Below are positions 1 to 15,502 of a stretch of DNA of 64,000 bases, piece by piece. The notes below the pieces were generated by a model. The model had not been told where the DNA came from, ran no database searches, and saw only the letters and a list, made by a program, of their open reading frames with translations. The DNA comes from Ditylenchus dipsaci (lineage: Eukaryota; Nematoda; Chromadorea; Rhabditida; Anguinidae), in assembly GCA_004194705.1 (NCBI GenBank), contig SADC01001037.1, forward strand, positions 115,250 through 179,249, in the 5' to 3' direction. Made by a program: the position numbers and the translations under genes. Positions within the stretch are counted from its first letter, which is position 1. Each line of letters starts with the position of its first letter.

Positions 1-984
1 CGGATTCACGTTTTCACAAAAGAACCATACAAGGGTTATGCTTGGAGCGACTAAAGCTCTTCTTTTGAAAAGAAGTTTGTGCTTTTTTCATAATTCTTGA
101 ATTTTTTTTAATGGCGAAAAGTGGAAATCGGTTAAGATATTTAAAAATGCACATTTTAAAATATTTGGACGTGATTTACTCGTTTTTTATAACCCCACAG
201 TTGGTCACCCTGATTAAGCTTAAATCCTTTTTCAAGTTATTTTAAATGTCTGCAATATCTCCATCTCTGTAGAAAACATGCAAAATTTCATTGATAGCGG
301 ATAAAAGCAGTATAACTATTGAAGAATACCTGACAATCTCCTGCCGATGATCAACTGGAATCGGAGGCACCATACTGACTAGAATAAATAGATGGATTTG
401 ATTGACATCCTGATTTGGATTACAGGCACACAGCAGAGAAGGGACATTTAGCCAGGGCTTGCCTCTTAGGACTAAAATATTTGAACGGCCTTTAGAAAAA
501 ATTGTGATAGATATATATTTTCTAGTCAATATTGTCAGCTATAAAATAAGAAGGCAACTCTAAAAAATTGTCAAAAATTAAAAAAAAATACAATGTCACA
601 AAAATTCTATTTGAAAAAAAAACGTATTTGTGACACAACCTAATAAATCTAGCAATGACTCTAAGAAAAAAGTGCCGGTTAATTTACGACACAAACAAAC
701 AGAAAGCCGGTATCAGGCCAGTTAATCGATTTAAACAAAACTACAAACGCATTTAGAAAAAATTTGTTTTTAAGCATAAAACACTGCTGTTGCCAACCTT
801 ATTACAGTGTAACACACTAGTATGCCCTTCCGAGATCACCTTTTGGTTTGCTTCTATTTTTTGTACTCGAAGTATGTATTTCGATGCATACATTAAGACG
901 CATGCATTAATTTTATATTTAGTAAATTTATTAACAAAATTTATTTATAAATATTCAATTTAACATGATTTTTTTTCAATACAG
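1..984. other. No gene recognised downstream of lag-1
   Basis: AT-rich sequence with short chance reading frames. I see no family signature, RNA gene or clear repeat. The region should include the 3' UTR and terminator of the minus-strand lag-1 gene just left of 985. Confidence 0.5.
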
Positions 985-4998
<4,014 letters not shown>

Positions 4999-5820
4999 AC
5001 TGCAAAAAAAATTAGAGGTTGAATTAGTGAATAATACACAGAAATTTCTAATACAGTATCAACCTCCCAAGCCCCACTTAACCTATGGACCGACTATTTT
5101 TTGACCTTAATTTTCAAGTAATTTCTGAGCTTTTTTTAAACTATTTTTTCAGTTCTGATATTAAGAATACTCAGAAAATTTTGCCAATCCAAGTCGTGCA
5201 CTGAAAAATTATGTGCGTGTCCAATCGTGAAAAAATTTCAAAAATTAGGTCAAAAAGTAGTCGGACGCAGGTGATGGGTGATTTTGTCTCAACAGAACCA
5301 GTTAAAATCGATAAATTAGTTGAAACAACGATGTTGAGCACACCAAAACATGTCTAATAAATATAGTTTATTGTTCAATTACAAATAATTTTTGGCACAG
5401 CCTTATAAAAATTAATGCCACAAATTAAGTCAATTAGCTGCCAGTTCAGTAGACTTCAATGGAATGTAATGGTATATTATTATTGTCATGGTGGATTCCA
5501 TGAAGCCTTTGCGTGGTTCAACTGAGCTCAAAGTTTTTGAGCTGTTATTAGATTCGAGAGCTTCTTTTTGCTGTTGTTCTGTGAAAATATATCAATAAGA
5601 ATTATGTGAAAAAGGTGAAATGCCAACTTCTTTTGGCAACAAATGCTTTGCGTTCTTTCCAATCGAGTGAATTTGGCTCGATGGATCTGGTAAATGTCCC
5701 TGAAATGATTAAATTAAACTATTTTTTATGGTTAGCAGGGCGAAGTATTTCTTGGCCTTCGAATATTCTTAAACTACCAATTCTTCAATCAGACTTCTTG
5801 CAATTTTGGCCCATATTTTA
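4999..5820. other. Upstream region of lag-1, no gene seen
   Basis: This is the 5' flank of the minus-strand lag-1 gene and should contain its promoter, but no core promoter element can be singled out. The open frame starting at 5606 has no recognisable family and runs into a palindromic element, so I do not call it. Confidence 0.4.
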
Positions 5821-6075
5821 TTGTTCGACGTCAAGCAAGTTATATTTTGTTCGCAAGGCAACATCCAGAATTTTTTCACAAGCTTCAGACAGCAGATTCC
5901 AACTTTTTGAACATACGGGCCGCAAAAGGCCGTGAAAATGACAAAAAAGGCATTTTCACGATCTCTCGCGGCCCGTCATTCCAAAAAGATGAAATCTGCT
6001 GTCTAAAGCTTGCGGAAAAGTTAGTCCTAAATGTTAAAATTTTTAATAACATTTAACTTGCTTGAAGTCGAACAA
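5821..6075. mobile_element. 255-bp foldback element
   Basis: The ends TTGTTCGACGTCAAGCAAGT and its near reverse complement ACTTGCTTGAAGTCGAACAA enclose a second inverted pair (AGACAGCAGATT and AATCTGCTGTCT) and a central GCGGCC-rich hairpin. The frames at 5606 and 5847 run across it and are not genes. Confidence 0.8.
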
Positions 6076-6099
6076 AAAAGGTTCTAATGGCAGTGTTCA

Positions 6100-6502
6100 T
6101 AGTCGAGTAGACCCCTCAACTTTTTAGGGTCAACTTATTAATTTTTTGATGAGAAAGTGCCAAATCTGATATTTATGACCCCCACTCAACTTTTTGAGCT
6201 CTACAAGATGGCTTTAACAAAAACTTGACATCTTGTCTCTACAAAATTTTGACAAAAGTTGACCCTAAGTTGACCCCAGTTGACCCCTCAACTTTTTTTA
6301 CCCACCGATTTTTCTGCCTATATTAAAAAAATAAAATAATAAATAAAAATAAAAACTGCCTCATAAAAACTGCCTATATTTTCGTGTAGAGCTCAAAAAG
6401 TTGCCCTAGGGTCATAAACATCAAAATAAAGAAATACAACGATAAATATAGACATTTTTCGAATTTAAGAAAAAGTTGACCCTAAAAGTTGACCCCGACT
6501 AT
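6100..6502. mobile_element. Palindromic element with repeated GTTGACCC words
   Basis: The left end reads TAGTCGAGTAGACCCCTCAAC and the right end AGTTGACCCCGACTA. The words AGTTGACCC and its complement recur several times inside. No coding potential is visible. Confidence 0.65.
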
Positions 6503-6530
6503 AAACAGGGCCAATCTACTTCGGGCGTCA

Positions 6531-6640
6531 AAAGTCGCTGTAGGCGCCCATTGTCGCTTTAGGCGTCCAATCGAAAAAATCCGGCGTCCAATAGACTCGA
6601 GTAAAAAATCTTAGGCGTCCGATGAATTAATTATGCGTCC
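6531..6640. repeat. Interspersed GGCGTCCAAT words
   Basis: The words GGCGTCAAAA, GGCGCCCATT, GGCGTCCAATC, GGCGTCCAATA, GGCGTCCGAT and TGCGTCCAAT occur about 15-30 bases apart with unrelated AT-rich spacers. This is a degenerate short-period direct repeat directly after the 6100-6502 element. Confidence 0.6.
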
Positions 6641-6842
6641 AATGTTTTTGGACAGCATTTTCTATAGTCATCCTGCAGTCAATGGTCATATTTTTATGGT
6701 CAGAGCTAAAGTAAATATAAATAAACATTGGTACAAACATTTGAAAAACTTTTCTATCATATATAAGCGTGAAACGGTTTGAATTCTTAAATAACTGTAT
6801 GGAAAGGGCACCTGGAGATCCTAAAAATATGGAATTTCAACA

Positions 6843-8640
6843 TACAGAACGCAGCTTGTAGAAACATTGCTTTACAGTTAACTTTACATATTTACTGTAA
6901 AAAAATCGCTTTACAGTTAACTTTACATATTTACTGTAAAAACATCGCTTTACAGTTAACTTTACATATTTACTGTAAAAAACATCGCTTTACAGTTAAC
7001 TTAACATATTTACTGTAAAAACATCGCTTTACAGTTAAGTTTACATATTTACTGTAAAAAAATCGCTTTACAGTTAACTTTACATATTTACTGTAAAAAC
7101 ATCGCTTTACAGTTAAGTTTACATATTTACTGTAAAAAACATCGCTTTACAGTTAACTTAACATATTTACTGTAAAAACATCGCTTTACAGTTAAGTTTA
7201 CATATTTACTGTAAAAACATCGCTTTACAGTTAACTTAACATATTTACTGTAAAAACATCGCTTTACAGTTAACTTAACATATTTACTGTAAAAACATCG
7301 CTTTACAGTTAAGTTTACATATTTACTGTAAAAACATCGCTTTACAGTTAACTTAACATATTTACTGTAAAAACATCGCTTTACAGTTAAGTTTACATAT
7401 TTACTGTAAAAAATCGCTTTACAGTTAACTTTACATATTTACTGTGAAAACATCGCCTCACAGTTGACTTCACATATTTACTATAGAAACATCGCTTTGC
7501 AGTTAACTTGGTTGCAGTGACGAATCCCCCCCCCCCCACGGGGACTGATCAGGTGGAGGAGATAACTTCATATTCGTGTTTCTCGACCCCGATTTCATGA
7601 GAAAGTCGCGCGTTTTTTTGGTTCTGAGAAAAAAAATTTTTTTCGAACCACAGGGGGGTATCATGGTTTTTTAGCCAAAATTTGAAAATTTTAAATTGGC
7701 GCCTTTTGAATTTAAAAGAGAATAAGGGCTGTATTGGGAGGGGAAGGGAATAAAAGGGGCCACTTTTATGGCAGAACATTATAAATTTGAATATCTATAT
7801 TCTTCGACTGCCTCACATGTTTTTCAACTGGGCCGTGGCAAAAAAGACTCTATATGCATTTTATGGTCAAGAGTACACATCGGAATCATGTCTAAGGTAA
7901 GTGAGTGCGCGCATCTCTAACTCTCAAGCCCCTGCGCCCCCTTCGGGGGCGCAGGGGGCTCGGGGCTTGGAGTTGAGATGAGCACACCCACATACCTTAG
8001 ACACAAATCACTCGAAAGTGACTCTGGATGCATGAAAAAGCATGCATACCAGAGTTTATTTATGCGGTAGGCCCCAGTATTCAAAACTATGTTCAACATC
8101 TTCTTGTTAGTAGGCCCTGTGTGATTAGTGGCCCCTTTTATTCCCTTCCCTCCCTATACAGCCCTTATTCCCTTTTAAATTCAAAAGGCGCCAATTTAAA
8201 TTTTTCAAATTTTGACTAAAAAACCATGATACCCCCCCTGTGGTTCGAAAAAAAAATTTTTCTCAGAACCAAAAAAACGCGCGGCTTTCTTATGAAATCG
8301 GGTCGAGAAACACGAATATGAAGTTATCTCCTCCACCTGATCAGTGCCCGTGGGGGGGGGGATTCTGAACTCAAGCCGTTAACTTCACATACTTACTGTC
8401 TAAATGTCGCTTCAAAGTTAACTTCACATATATACTGTAGAAACATCGCTTTACAGTTGACTTCACATATTTACTGTGGAAACATCGCCTCACAGTTGAC
8501 TTCGCATATTTACTGTAGAAACATCGCTTGACAGTTAACTTCACATATTTACACTCAAAGTTTATTTAAATAAATAAGACATTTAGACAGTAAATATGTG
8601 AAGTCAACTGTGAAGCGATGTTTCTACAGTGAATATGTGA
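6843..8640. repeat. 39-bp satellite (ACAGTTAAC...TTTACTGTAAA), split by an insertion
   Basis: About 17 uniform units run from about 6843 to 7521 and a few diverged ones from about 8370 to 8640. Each unit contains an inverted pair TTTACAGT / ACTGTAAA, so single strands can fold into one hairpin per period. Variation between units is mostly AACTT versus AAGTT and the length of one A run. The array is interrupted by the foldback element at 7522-8365. Confidence 0.9.
7522..8365. mobile_element. 844-bp foldback element inserted in the satellite
   Basis: The inverted arms are about 240 bp each, starting GAATCC followed by a C run and ending in a G run followed by GGATTC. They include GATCAGGTGGAGGAGATAAC and its complement. 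Between them a further palindrome (TCTAAGGTA...TACCTTAGA, about 7894-8003) has a very GC-rich hairpin at 7928-7960 with a TTCG loop. The open frames at 7549 (minus) and 8028 (plus) are mirror images of the arms, not genes. Confidence 0.9.
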
Positions 8641-8648
8641 AGGTGCCA

Positions 8649-8733
8649 CCGATTTTTTCAACTTTTTCAAAAAAAATTATTAGACTTTTTTAAAAAGTCT
8701 AATAATTTTTTTAGAAAAAGTTAAAAAAATCGG
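8649..8733. repeat. Perfect 40-bp-arm hairpin
   Basis: CCGATTTTTTCAACTTTTTC, continuing to TTATTAGACTTTTT, is followed at once by the reverse complement. There is practically no loop. It may be a minimal foldback element or a transcription-terminating structure; nothing around it decides. Confidence 0.8.
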
Positions 8734-9184
8734 AATAAGTTTCCCAACTTCTTTATTCAAGGTAAATCCAACCAACCAAACCGCTTCCAAGGAGCAGCAC
8801 GTACTACCTAGAGTACGTCTTTTCGGGGTACGTACTATCGAAAGTCGACTGTATCATGAAATCACGACATTCGAAATTTTCCAAGCTGCTTTTTTCATAG
8901 CCTTTACCATCGCGAGTTGAAAAATGAACGGTGCCAAAAGAATCAGAGTGAAAATCTCTCTTAAAAAAGCAGAAAAAAGCAACCTTTGACATACAATCGG
9001 TCATTCTCGTGTTGAAAAATTTGTTAAAGGGGAATACGGCTAGGGCATACGCACCCTAAGCTTTTTTGAAATTTTTCAAGTCGAACTTTGTTTCGAACCT
9101 AATTTTGACCATCAGCAAGAAACTCACCTCCAAACTTTTTAAAGTATCTCACATGTGCGTTTATGATACTCACAACGGAACTTC
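8734..9184. other. No feature recognised
   Basis: Mixed AT-rich sequence. A minus-strand frame of 66 codons starts at 9004 but has no recognisable family and no matching exon nearby. Confidence 0.3.
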
Positions 9185-9722
9185 ACGAACTTGTTTTTTA
9201 TTCCCAAATTAGAATTTGGTCTCATTTGATAGCCATTACGCGACTTTAAATCAAATCTGTCGAGATCTCGGCCCCATATGCCAAAATTTGTAATAAGAAG
9301 GCTCGTAAAGTATTGAAAAACCAAAGGGGGGGGACCAAGCCATTTTTGAATTTAAATGGGGGCTTTATACACGCATTGCTTAGGTCACAGGTTCAAATAC
9401 CACTGGGTGCACACCCGTTTTTGCCGACTTTTATTTACAAGTTTGATTTCTAAATGATCTTCAGGCTATTAGCTATCTCGAAAGTTCATTAGCAAAGGGT
9501 AAACTTTAAGAATTGAAGTAAAAAATTCGTGTGCACCCAGTGGTATTCGAACCTGTGACCTAGTCGATGCATATATAAAGCCCTTTCAATACTTCACTGG
9601 CCTTCTCATCCCAACTTTTTGGCCTATGGGCTCGAGATCTCAACAGATTTGATTTACAGTCGCATACTGGCTGTCCAATGAGACCAAACTCTAATTTGCG
9701 AGTGAAAAACAAGTTTGCGACA
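9185..9722. mobile_element. Foldback element with tRNA-like B-boxes in both arms
   Basis: The outer arms match in inverted orientation (AACTTGTTTTTTATTCCCAA versus GAGTGAAAAACAAGTTTGCG; GAGACCAAACTCTAATTTG versus AAATTAGAATTTGGTCTC). Each arm carries a tRNA-like stretch: GGTCACAGGTTCAAATACC near 9383, and GGTATTCGAACCTGTGACC near 9541. The halves therefore look like two SINE-like units joined head to head. Confidence 0.75.
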
Positions 9723-9975
9723 TTTCCTTGTCAGCAATGTAGCGCAATAATTGTCACGGTTTTTAATTCATCACCAGAAACAACTCTATAAAATGGTCTA
9801 TTCTAAAGGAAATTTGTGCTTGTTTGAAAGCTCTCGGAACTTGTTTAGTCCGGGGGCGAATTTCATTTTTTTTTTCGTAAATCATATTTAAAGGTCTTAT
9901 ATACAATTTTTCCAATTTTAAAAACGATGAAAACGTTGTTTACTAACACTTTTCTACAAAAAAATCAATTTTTGA

Positions 9976-10070
9976 CAGAAAAAAATTGACTGAAATTTGA
10001 CCAAAATCTTGATTTACTTTGGTCCCCCAGGGCGAAAAGACAGATTTCAGTCAAAATTTTTGTCAACAAG
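9976..10070. repeat. Short inverted repeat
   Basis: GACAGAAAAAAATTGACTGA and its imperfect complement TTTCAGTCAAAATTTTTGTC flank about 50 bases, including GGTCCCCCAGGG. This is probably a small MITE fragment. No gene is visible from here to 10783. Confidence 0.5.
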
Positions 10071-10783
10071 CCAAAAAAAGTATTTTTATTTCAGACTGTA
10101 ATGAAACCTACTTTAACATTTTCTTTTGGTGCTTCTTCTTAGCACTGAGAAGAACGAAAGTACGAACGTCTCTGCTAGAAACTTACTACTCTTTTACACT
10201 TATACCATTACCAAAGCTTACCTGGATTATAGACACTTTAATTTCTTGATTTTGGCCTTGCAAAAGGCTCATTTGAATTTGGCACTTACGTCTGTGCCTA
10301 CGTTTTTAAAAGACGTATTATCCAGCTGGAATCAAAAATGGGTTCATGAAAGTTCAAAAGAGTATATAGCTGCTTGCTGACCTGCATAATAGCTGGAAAC
10401 TGTGTCAAGAGATAATTAAACTTCGGGTGACTGTAAGCTTTCTTATTTTTGAACTCGCCACTAGCTATTACAAAATAAAATATGATTCAAACATTTCGTT
10501 GCAAGACAAACTAATTTATAAAAATATAATTTTTAAAAAACTATACATTTAAAAGCGAGGATGTGCAAAAGATAAGAAAGGATGCAAAATACTGCAAAAA
10601 ATACGCATATCTCCCATCGAAGGTTTTTCATCCAGTCGAATTCGAATTTTGCACAAAATAAATTTAAATTATTTTTAGCCTGACAAAGACTTTGGAACCT
10701 CAAAGAAGTGTTATAAGCAGAAATCGAATAAAAAACTAGGAAAGCTCGCAGTTAAAAATCTGTCCTAATTTTTATTTTTCAAT

Positions 10784-11030
10784 CGGTTCTTTTCGGTTAT
10801 CTATGTCCAGATTTGAATATATATATATAAATACGCAAAACATTTATTTTCAACAGAAAGAACAACAATCAACTCTCAACAATTACTACTCTATAACTAC
10901 TACTCTATCCTAATTAACTAATCTATCCTCTTGGCAAATCGCGAAATTTCATTTATCTGGACATGAAAAGTGAAAAGATATGTAGAATTAAAATCATTAA
11001 AAATCTGGACACAGATAACCGAAAAGTACC
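10784..11030. mobile_element. 247-bp palindromic MITE
   Basis: The left end GGTTCTTTTCGGTTATCT and CCAGATTT are mirrored by AAATCTGG and AGATAACCGAAAAGTACC on the right. The interior is AT-rich and non-coding. Confidence 0.75.
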
Positions 11031-11140
11031 TTCAAATCAAAGACATTTGTTGCACAATATTTCTAGTTTTTTCGATTCTTTTGTGTAGACTGGTTATATT
11101 TAGAAAAAGGCTTTGATTGATTTACATAAAGGGGGGGGGG

Positions 11141-11520
11141 AACTTTTGCGACTACCTTTTGACATCGACTACTTTCACCTTTTTTTCTTGAATTTTCTTT
11201 TCTCATCTAAGATAATTTTTAACCGTTTGGTAGCTGAGACTTTTCACTATCGTTTGAGTGGTCAAACACCCTCTTTAAAATATAATTTTGAGGAAATCAG
11301 ACCAACTTTTACTAAAAACCCAAGTCTGAGGCTCAACTTGGTTTTTTGAGTGAAAAGTTGGCCTGATTTGTTCAAAATTCTTTTTAATTAGTGTGTTTGA
11401 CCACTCAATCGATAGAGAAAAAATCTCAGCTACAAAACGGTGTGAAAACATCTCCGATAAAAAAAGAAAATTTAAGAAAAAAGGTAAAAATAGTCGATGT
11501 CAAAGGTAGTCGCAAAAGTT
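11141..11520. mobile_element. 380-bp palindromic MITE
   Basis: AACTTTTGCGACTACCTTTT, continuing GACATCGAC, is mirrored by GTCGATGTC followed by AAAGGTAGTCGCAAAAGTT. Inner pairs GAGTGGTCAAACA and TGTTTGACCACTC also match. The left end is preceded by a G run. Confidence 0.8.
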
Positions 11521-11557
11521 TATTTAACATTAATTATTCAATATGAAAAATGCGAAC

Positions 11558-12011
11558 TTACGAAATATGACCGCCGTGAGTGTGAGCCAGAAGCATCCTG
11601 CATTGCTTGCATGCCAAAAATTTTGTAACTTCAGCCTTCTCCGCATTCCCATCTTGGTCGTACTTCACCGTTTGAAAGAGTTCATCATTGTCCTTAGGCT
11701 CTAAGGCTCCCCGAAGGCTCTCCAGAATCCTCCTCGTCGTTGTGATTGGGTCTTGCGTAGTGTTCATCGTCTGCTCTAGCTTCCGAATAAGGATTGGAGA
11801 TGAGTAAGAAAAAAAGTTGGAAACGATTGAAAATTGCGGGATATTGAAAATATTGGGATTTTGAAGAGGCGGGATTTTGAAAATTATTTATTGGGCGGGC
11901 CGAGGCGGGCCGGCCCGCCCGATCGGCTTCAGGCCCGGCCGGGCCGTAAAAACCTAGGCCCGCCCGGCCCGGCCCCGGGCCGGGCCGGCCCGTGCACATG
12001 TCTGAGACCAC
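11558..12011 (-). pseudogene. Fragment of a hAT-type transposon: BED-finger piece plus GGCCCGG-rich end
   Basis: The minus frame 11767-11558 encodes a short piece ending FLACKQCRMLLAHTHGGHIS. This resembles the CxxC...H core of BED zinc fingers found at the N-terminus of hAT transposases. Immediately upstream (11890-12000) is a very GC-rich run of GGCCCGGCC-like repeats, typical of subterminal regions of hAT elements. No catalytic domain is present, so this is a relic. The proline/glycine-rich frame at 12011-11694 is just translation of the repeat. Confidence 0.45.
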
Positions 12012-12275
12012 CTAGTTAAGTCTTATTTAAAGTAATTTGCTAGAATTGCCAATAACGCTTTCCTCTCCGCATCATAACAATTTCGACGCAGACAGACCCT
12101 ATCTGCCAGTTTATTTTATTCAGCACTACAAAACACTCACAATCGCATCAGACTTAAAAATAGTGACTGAAAAGTTAGCTTTAAAATTGTTTCAATTAAA
12201 GCTAGTTGAGGCAATTGCGCCGCAATGTCAGTCAGTCTGAAGTCTCTTTTACTGTCACCTGCTTGACAGTATAAT

Positions 12276-13072
12276 TACTAACTGGTGGCCAAAAAGTTCT
12301 GCAACAAACTTTGAGATCTTTTTTAATAATAAAATTTATTTCACAAAAGCATGTTCAACCACTCATTTTGTAGCCTTAATCTTTCTCTTTCTAATGGTAT
12401 ATTTAACTTAGCTTGATTATTTGGATAAGTAACCGTTTGGCTTCAAACACTTGTGAGGTTATTTTAAGAAATTTACCAGCGTTTTCATCACCTTTAGTGA
12501 TCAAACTTTTTATTGAATTTCGAGCGTCATGACAAAATTTTATCAACATGTTGTAGCGCAGCTCAAGAGCTATAAACCCATATAACAGATTAATTTTTGA
12601 AAATTGATTGTTGAGATATGGCCTTTTGGAAAAAATCAATTTCTTGAAAAATGACCAAAATCCGAAAAATTGGCAAAAACTTGCATTTCGGTCATTTTTC
12701 AAGAAGTTGATTTTTTCCAAAAGGCCATATCTCAACAATCAAATTTTCAAAAATTATTCTGTAATATGGGGTTTATAGCTCTTGAGCTGCGCTACAACAT
12801 GTTGATAAAATTTTGTCATAACGCTCGAAATTCAATAAAAAGTTTGATCACTAAAGGTGATGAAAACGCTGGTAAATTTCTTAAAATAACCTCACAAGTG
12901 TTTGAAGCCAAACGGTTACTTATCCAAATAATCAAGCTAAGTTAAATATACCATTAGAAAGAGAAAGATTAAGGCTACAAAATGAGTGGTTGAACATGCT
13001 TTTGTGAAATGAATTTTATTATTAAAAAAGATCTCAAAGTTTGTTGCAGAACATTTTGGCCACCAGTTAGTA
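12276..13072. mobile_element. 795-bp foldback element, family A, with a conserved peptide in each arm
   Basis: Nearly perfect inverted arms run from TACTAACTGGTGGCCAAAA to TTTTGGCCACCAGTTAGTA, with TA at each edge as expected for Tc1/mariner-type target sites. Both arms are open in the same relative frame for about 55 codons (start ALELRYNMLIKFCHDARNSI, end VFEAKRLLIQIIKLS). The related element at 52877-53652 keeps much of this peptide although its DNA ends differ. Confidence 0.85.
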
Positions 13073-13818
13073 TATATTATACTATATATATTATTCTCGA
13101 TATTGTAATTCAGGTGGTTCTCTAGTGTTGATAGTTTATATGTAAGGCTGACAGCCTTGAATAAGCTCTGAATTAACTCTTAATCTATGTTTTTCGATTT
13201 TGCAAGGGTCAAAACGCGTCAAAATAAATCATATATTCAAAAAAATTTTTGACTTAAAATAAACTTTCATATTGAAGACTGAAGTAATTCAACTGAAGAT
13301 TTGAAATTTGAAAGACCACAACTAAGTAAAAAACGTTTCACTGTGCAACGCTGATTTATTTGAAAAAGCACGGTATATTTGTGGTGGTTCACAATATGTT
13401 CATTATTAGGTTGTATCAAAAATACGCCAAATTTCGACGCGCATATGTCATGTTTCGGCACCTTTTTTCAAAATTCGCGAATCTCTCGATTTTATGAACG
13501 CTGGGAGAAAGTCGTGGAATTGAAAGGCGATTATTTTGTTAATTAAGTATATATGTTCATCAATACTTTACTCTGAATAAACTTTAAAATTATATATTTT
13601 CTGTATCAAAAGTCAAAAAATTTGCAGCTTTTTTCAAGCCCCTTGGGGTGCCGCTTTATTAGAGAGTGGCTTATAGTAAGAGCGGATACGGTAGTGTTTT
13701 TTTGATAGGACTAGGTTTGATTTTACCTTTTCAGCCAAATTTTAATCTTGTTTTGAGACTTGAATGTTTGACGTTCTATGATGTTTTCTTGCATCATTTC
13801 TGAAGGGGGGACTGCATG
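13073..13818. other. No gene recognised; MITE debris
   Basis: AT-rich. The stretch GCTTTATTAGAGAGTGGCTT near 13652, followed by GATACGGTA near 13685, looks like the right end of a TACCGTATT-family element whose left end is lost. Confidence 0.4.
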
Positions 13819-14059
13819 GATCTTTTACGGTTGCGTTTTGACATTGATTTCTACTATGTTAAAATGACTATTCAATTAGCCGCTTCTTGATTACATACCT
13901 TCAAAGGCGTTGTAAGAGGTATCCTTGCTAAAATTTACGCTATTCAAAGCTTGTTACGACTTTTTAAGGACGGCAACTTGAAATAAATTTTTTCTATAAT
14001 ATAAAATATCCTTTTAGCATGCTAGAAATCAATGTCAAAAAATGACCGTAAAAGTTATC
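13819..14059. mobile_element. 241-bp palindromic MITE
   Basis: GATCTTTTACGG and TTTTGACATTGATTTCTA are mirrored by TAGAAATCAATGTCAAAA and CCGTAAAAGTTATC. The middle is unpaired and non-coding. Confidence 0.7.
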
Positions 14060-15206
14060 ATCCTCTAATACAAAAAATATCTTATAAATTATTAGCAAAC
14101 ATTCGCATGCTAGCAGAGGCGCGCAAATATGATCTTACAGTATACCTGCTGAAAAATTTAATCCTGTCGATGTGATCTTTTTCCCTGAAATAGTGTCTGA
14201 AAGCAAAGAAAACAGAAGCACTAAAAACAACGAAATCAGCAAAACTTTCTCTTCTTCGCCTCAACAGCAAGACATGCAAGACATTCATAGAGCAGAAGGA
14301 TCAGTTATTTCGCTCAACAACAATAACAAACACACCCAGCAGCAGTCACGACCACAAACGTGATCTGAAGAGCAGCACGAAACACACAGACCTAATGATA
14401 GATGATCTCGCTCATAACCATGATAATCACCAATTACCACCACAGTAAGTAGAAAGGCAATATCATTGGAATCAATATTCCCACACTAATCAGGAGTTCG
14501 CTTGTGACTGCGGTGGTGGCGCTCGTGCAGCAAAACAACCTTTTTAACAAAAAATTAAGAATGGTTTATTGTATTGTTTAAATAGGATAAATGCATTTTA
14601 TTTTTGTGTCCGGTAATTTTGAGTGCGACCAAGTTTTTTGGTCCGAATTGGTCCGAACTTATTGACTCTAATGATTTCTTGTATGTGTTGATTGATCTCT
14701 GTTTCTGTTAGAAATGCCTGAGTTGGGAATTGATTTGCGGCTGGATGCATTGGAGGTACATTTTATTGTTAAAATTAATAAACTCGTAAGGAACTTTTTC
14801 TATAGTTGACGTAAAAAGTTAACGTAAAAAGGTAAAAAAAATTTCTACAGTTAACATCGAAGTTTAACTGTTAAGCAATATTTGTATGGTTAGCTTGAAA
14901 GTAAACTGTAAACCAGTGTTTCTACAGCTAACATTAAAATCTAACTGCGAAGCAATACTGTAGAAATTCAGTGAGTGCGGCTTTTTTCATAATCTCTCAC
15001 TTGGAGATGGGCATACTTTTTTCATTTATTAAAAAAGTTGCAGTTGATATTATCTTGTAGCTAAGGTTTTTCTTGAAAAGCTCACAGACTTGGTTAGCTA
15101 TGTAAAAAGATTTACAAATTAGAGATTTTTCAATTCGAAAATCAGTTCTTTTCAAGAGTAGAAATTTTGAAATATTTACTATCAGAGACGGATATTAATT
15201 ATTTCA
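14060..15206. other. Intergenic: coding-like Gln/Asn segment and dispersed TTAACTGT cluster
   Basis: Between about 14200 and 14448 two overlapping frames stay open. One is a Gln/Asn-rich frame with an ATG at 14172. The other runs into a CACAGTAAGT donor-like site, so an exon is possible but unidentified. At 14850-14965 there is a degenerate cluster of the ACAGTTAAC/TTAACTGT motif shared with the two satellites. The first exon of the carrier gene that starts at 15503 should lie here, but I could not find it. Confidence 0.35.
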
Positions 15207-15414
15207 AGGCACTTATGTACTTCGTGGGCCACCTAGGTAATGCGTTAGGCTAAGGCAAGGGTAGGCCAGCGTATGTTACGACGAACTTTAATGTTTTTCC
15301 TGAGTACAAAGAAGTAACAGAACATGTTAGAGTCCATCTTAACATACGTGGCCCACCCTTGCCTTAGTTTAAGCACAAGAATTTACCTAGGGACCCCGAA
15401 AGTACATAAGTACC
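15207..15414. mobile_element. 208-bp palindromic MITE
   Basis: AGGCACTTATGTACTT, GGGCCACCTAGGTAA and TAAGGCAAGGGT are each mirrored in order on the right (ACCCTTGCCTTA, TTACCTAGGGACCCC, AAGTACATAAGTACCT). It sits just upstream of the carrier gene. Confidence 0.8.
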
Positions 15415-15502
15415 TATTTCACAAGTTTTTTTTATCATACCCTAAAACAAAAAATATTGATTTTCATATCATGAAAAAACATTAAAATATGAATATTTTC
15501 AG

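Noticed and set aside
6843..7521. CRISPR-like regular repeat
   Set aside because: The whole period is repeated, with no unique spacers, and the genome is eukaryotic.
11694..12019. Gly/Pro/Ala-rich frames on both strands
   Set aside because: They are translations of a GGCCCGG-type repeat, not collagen-like proteins.
12403..12945. Two opposed frames of 111 and 91 codons as genes
   Set aside because: They are mirror images within the arms of one palindromic element. I report the conserved peptide as an observation, not as host genes.
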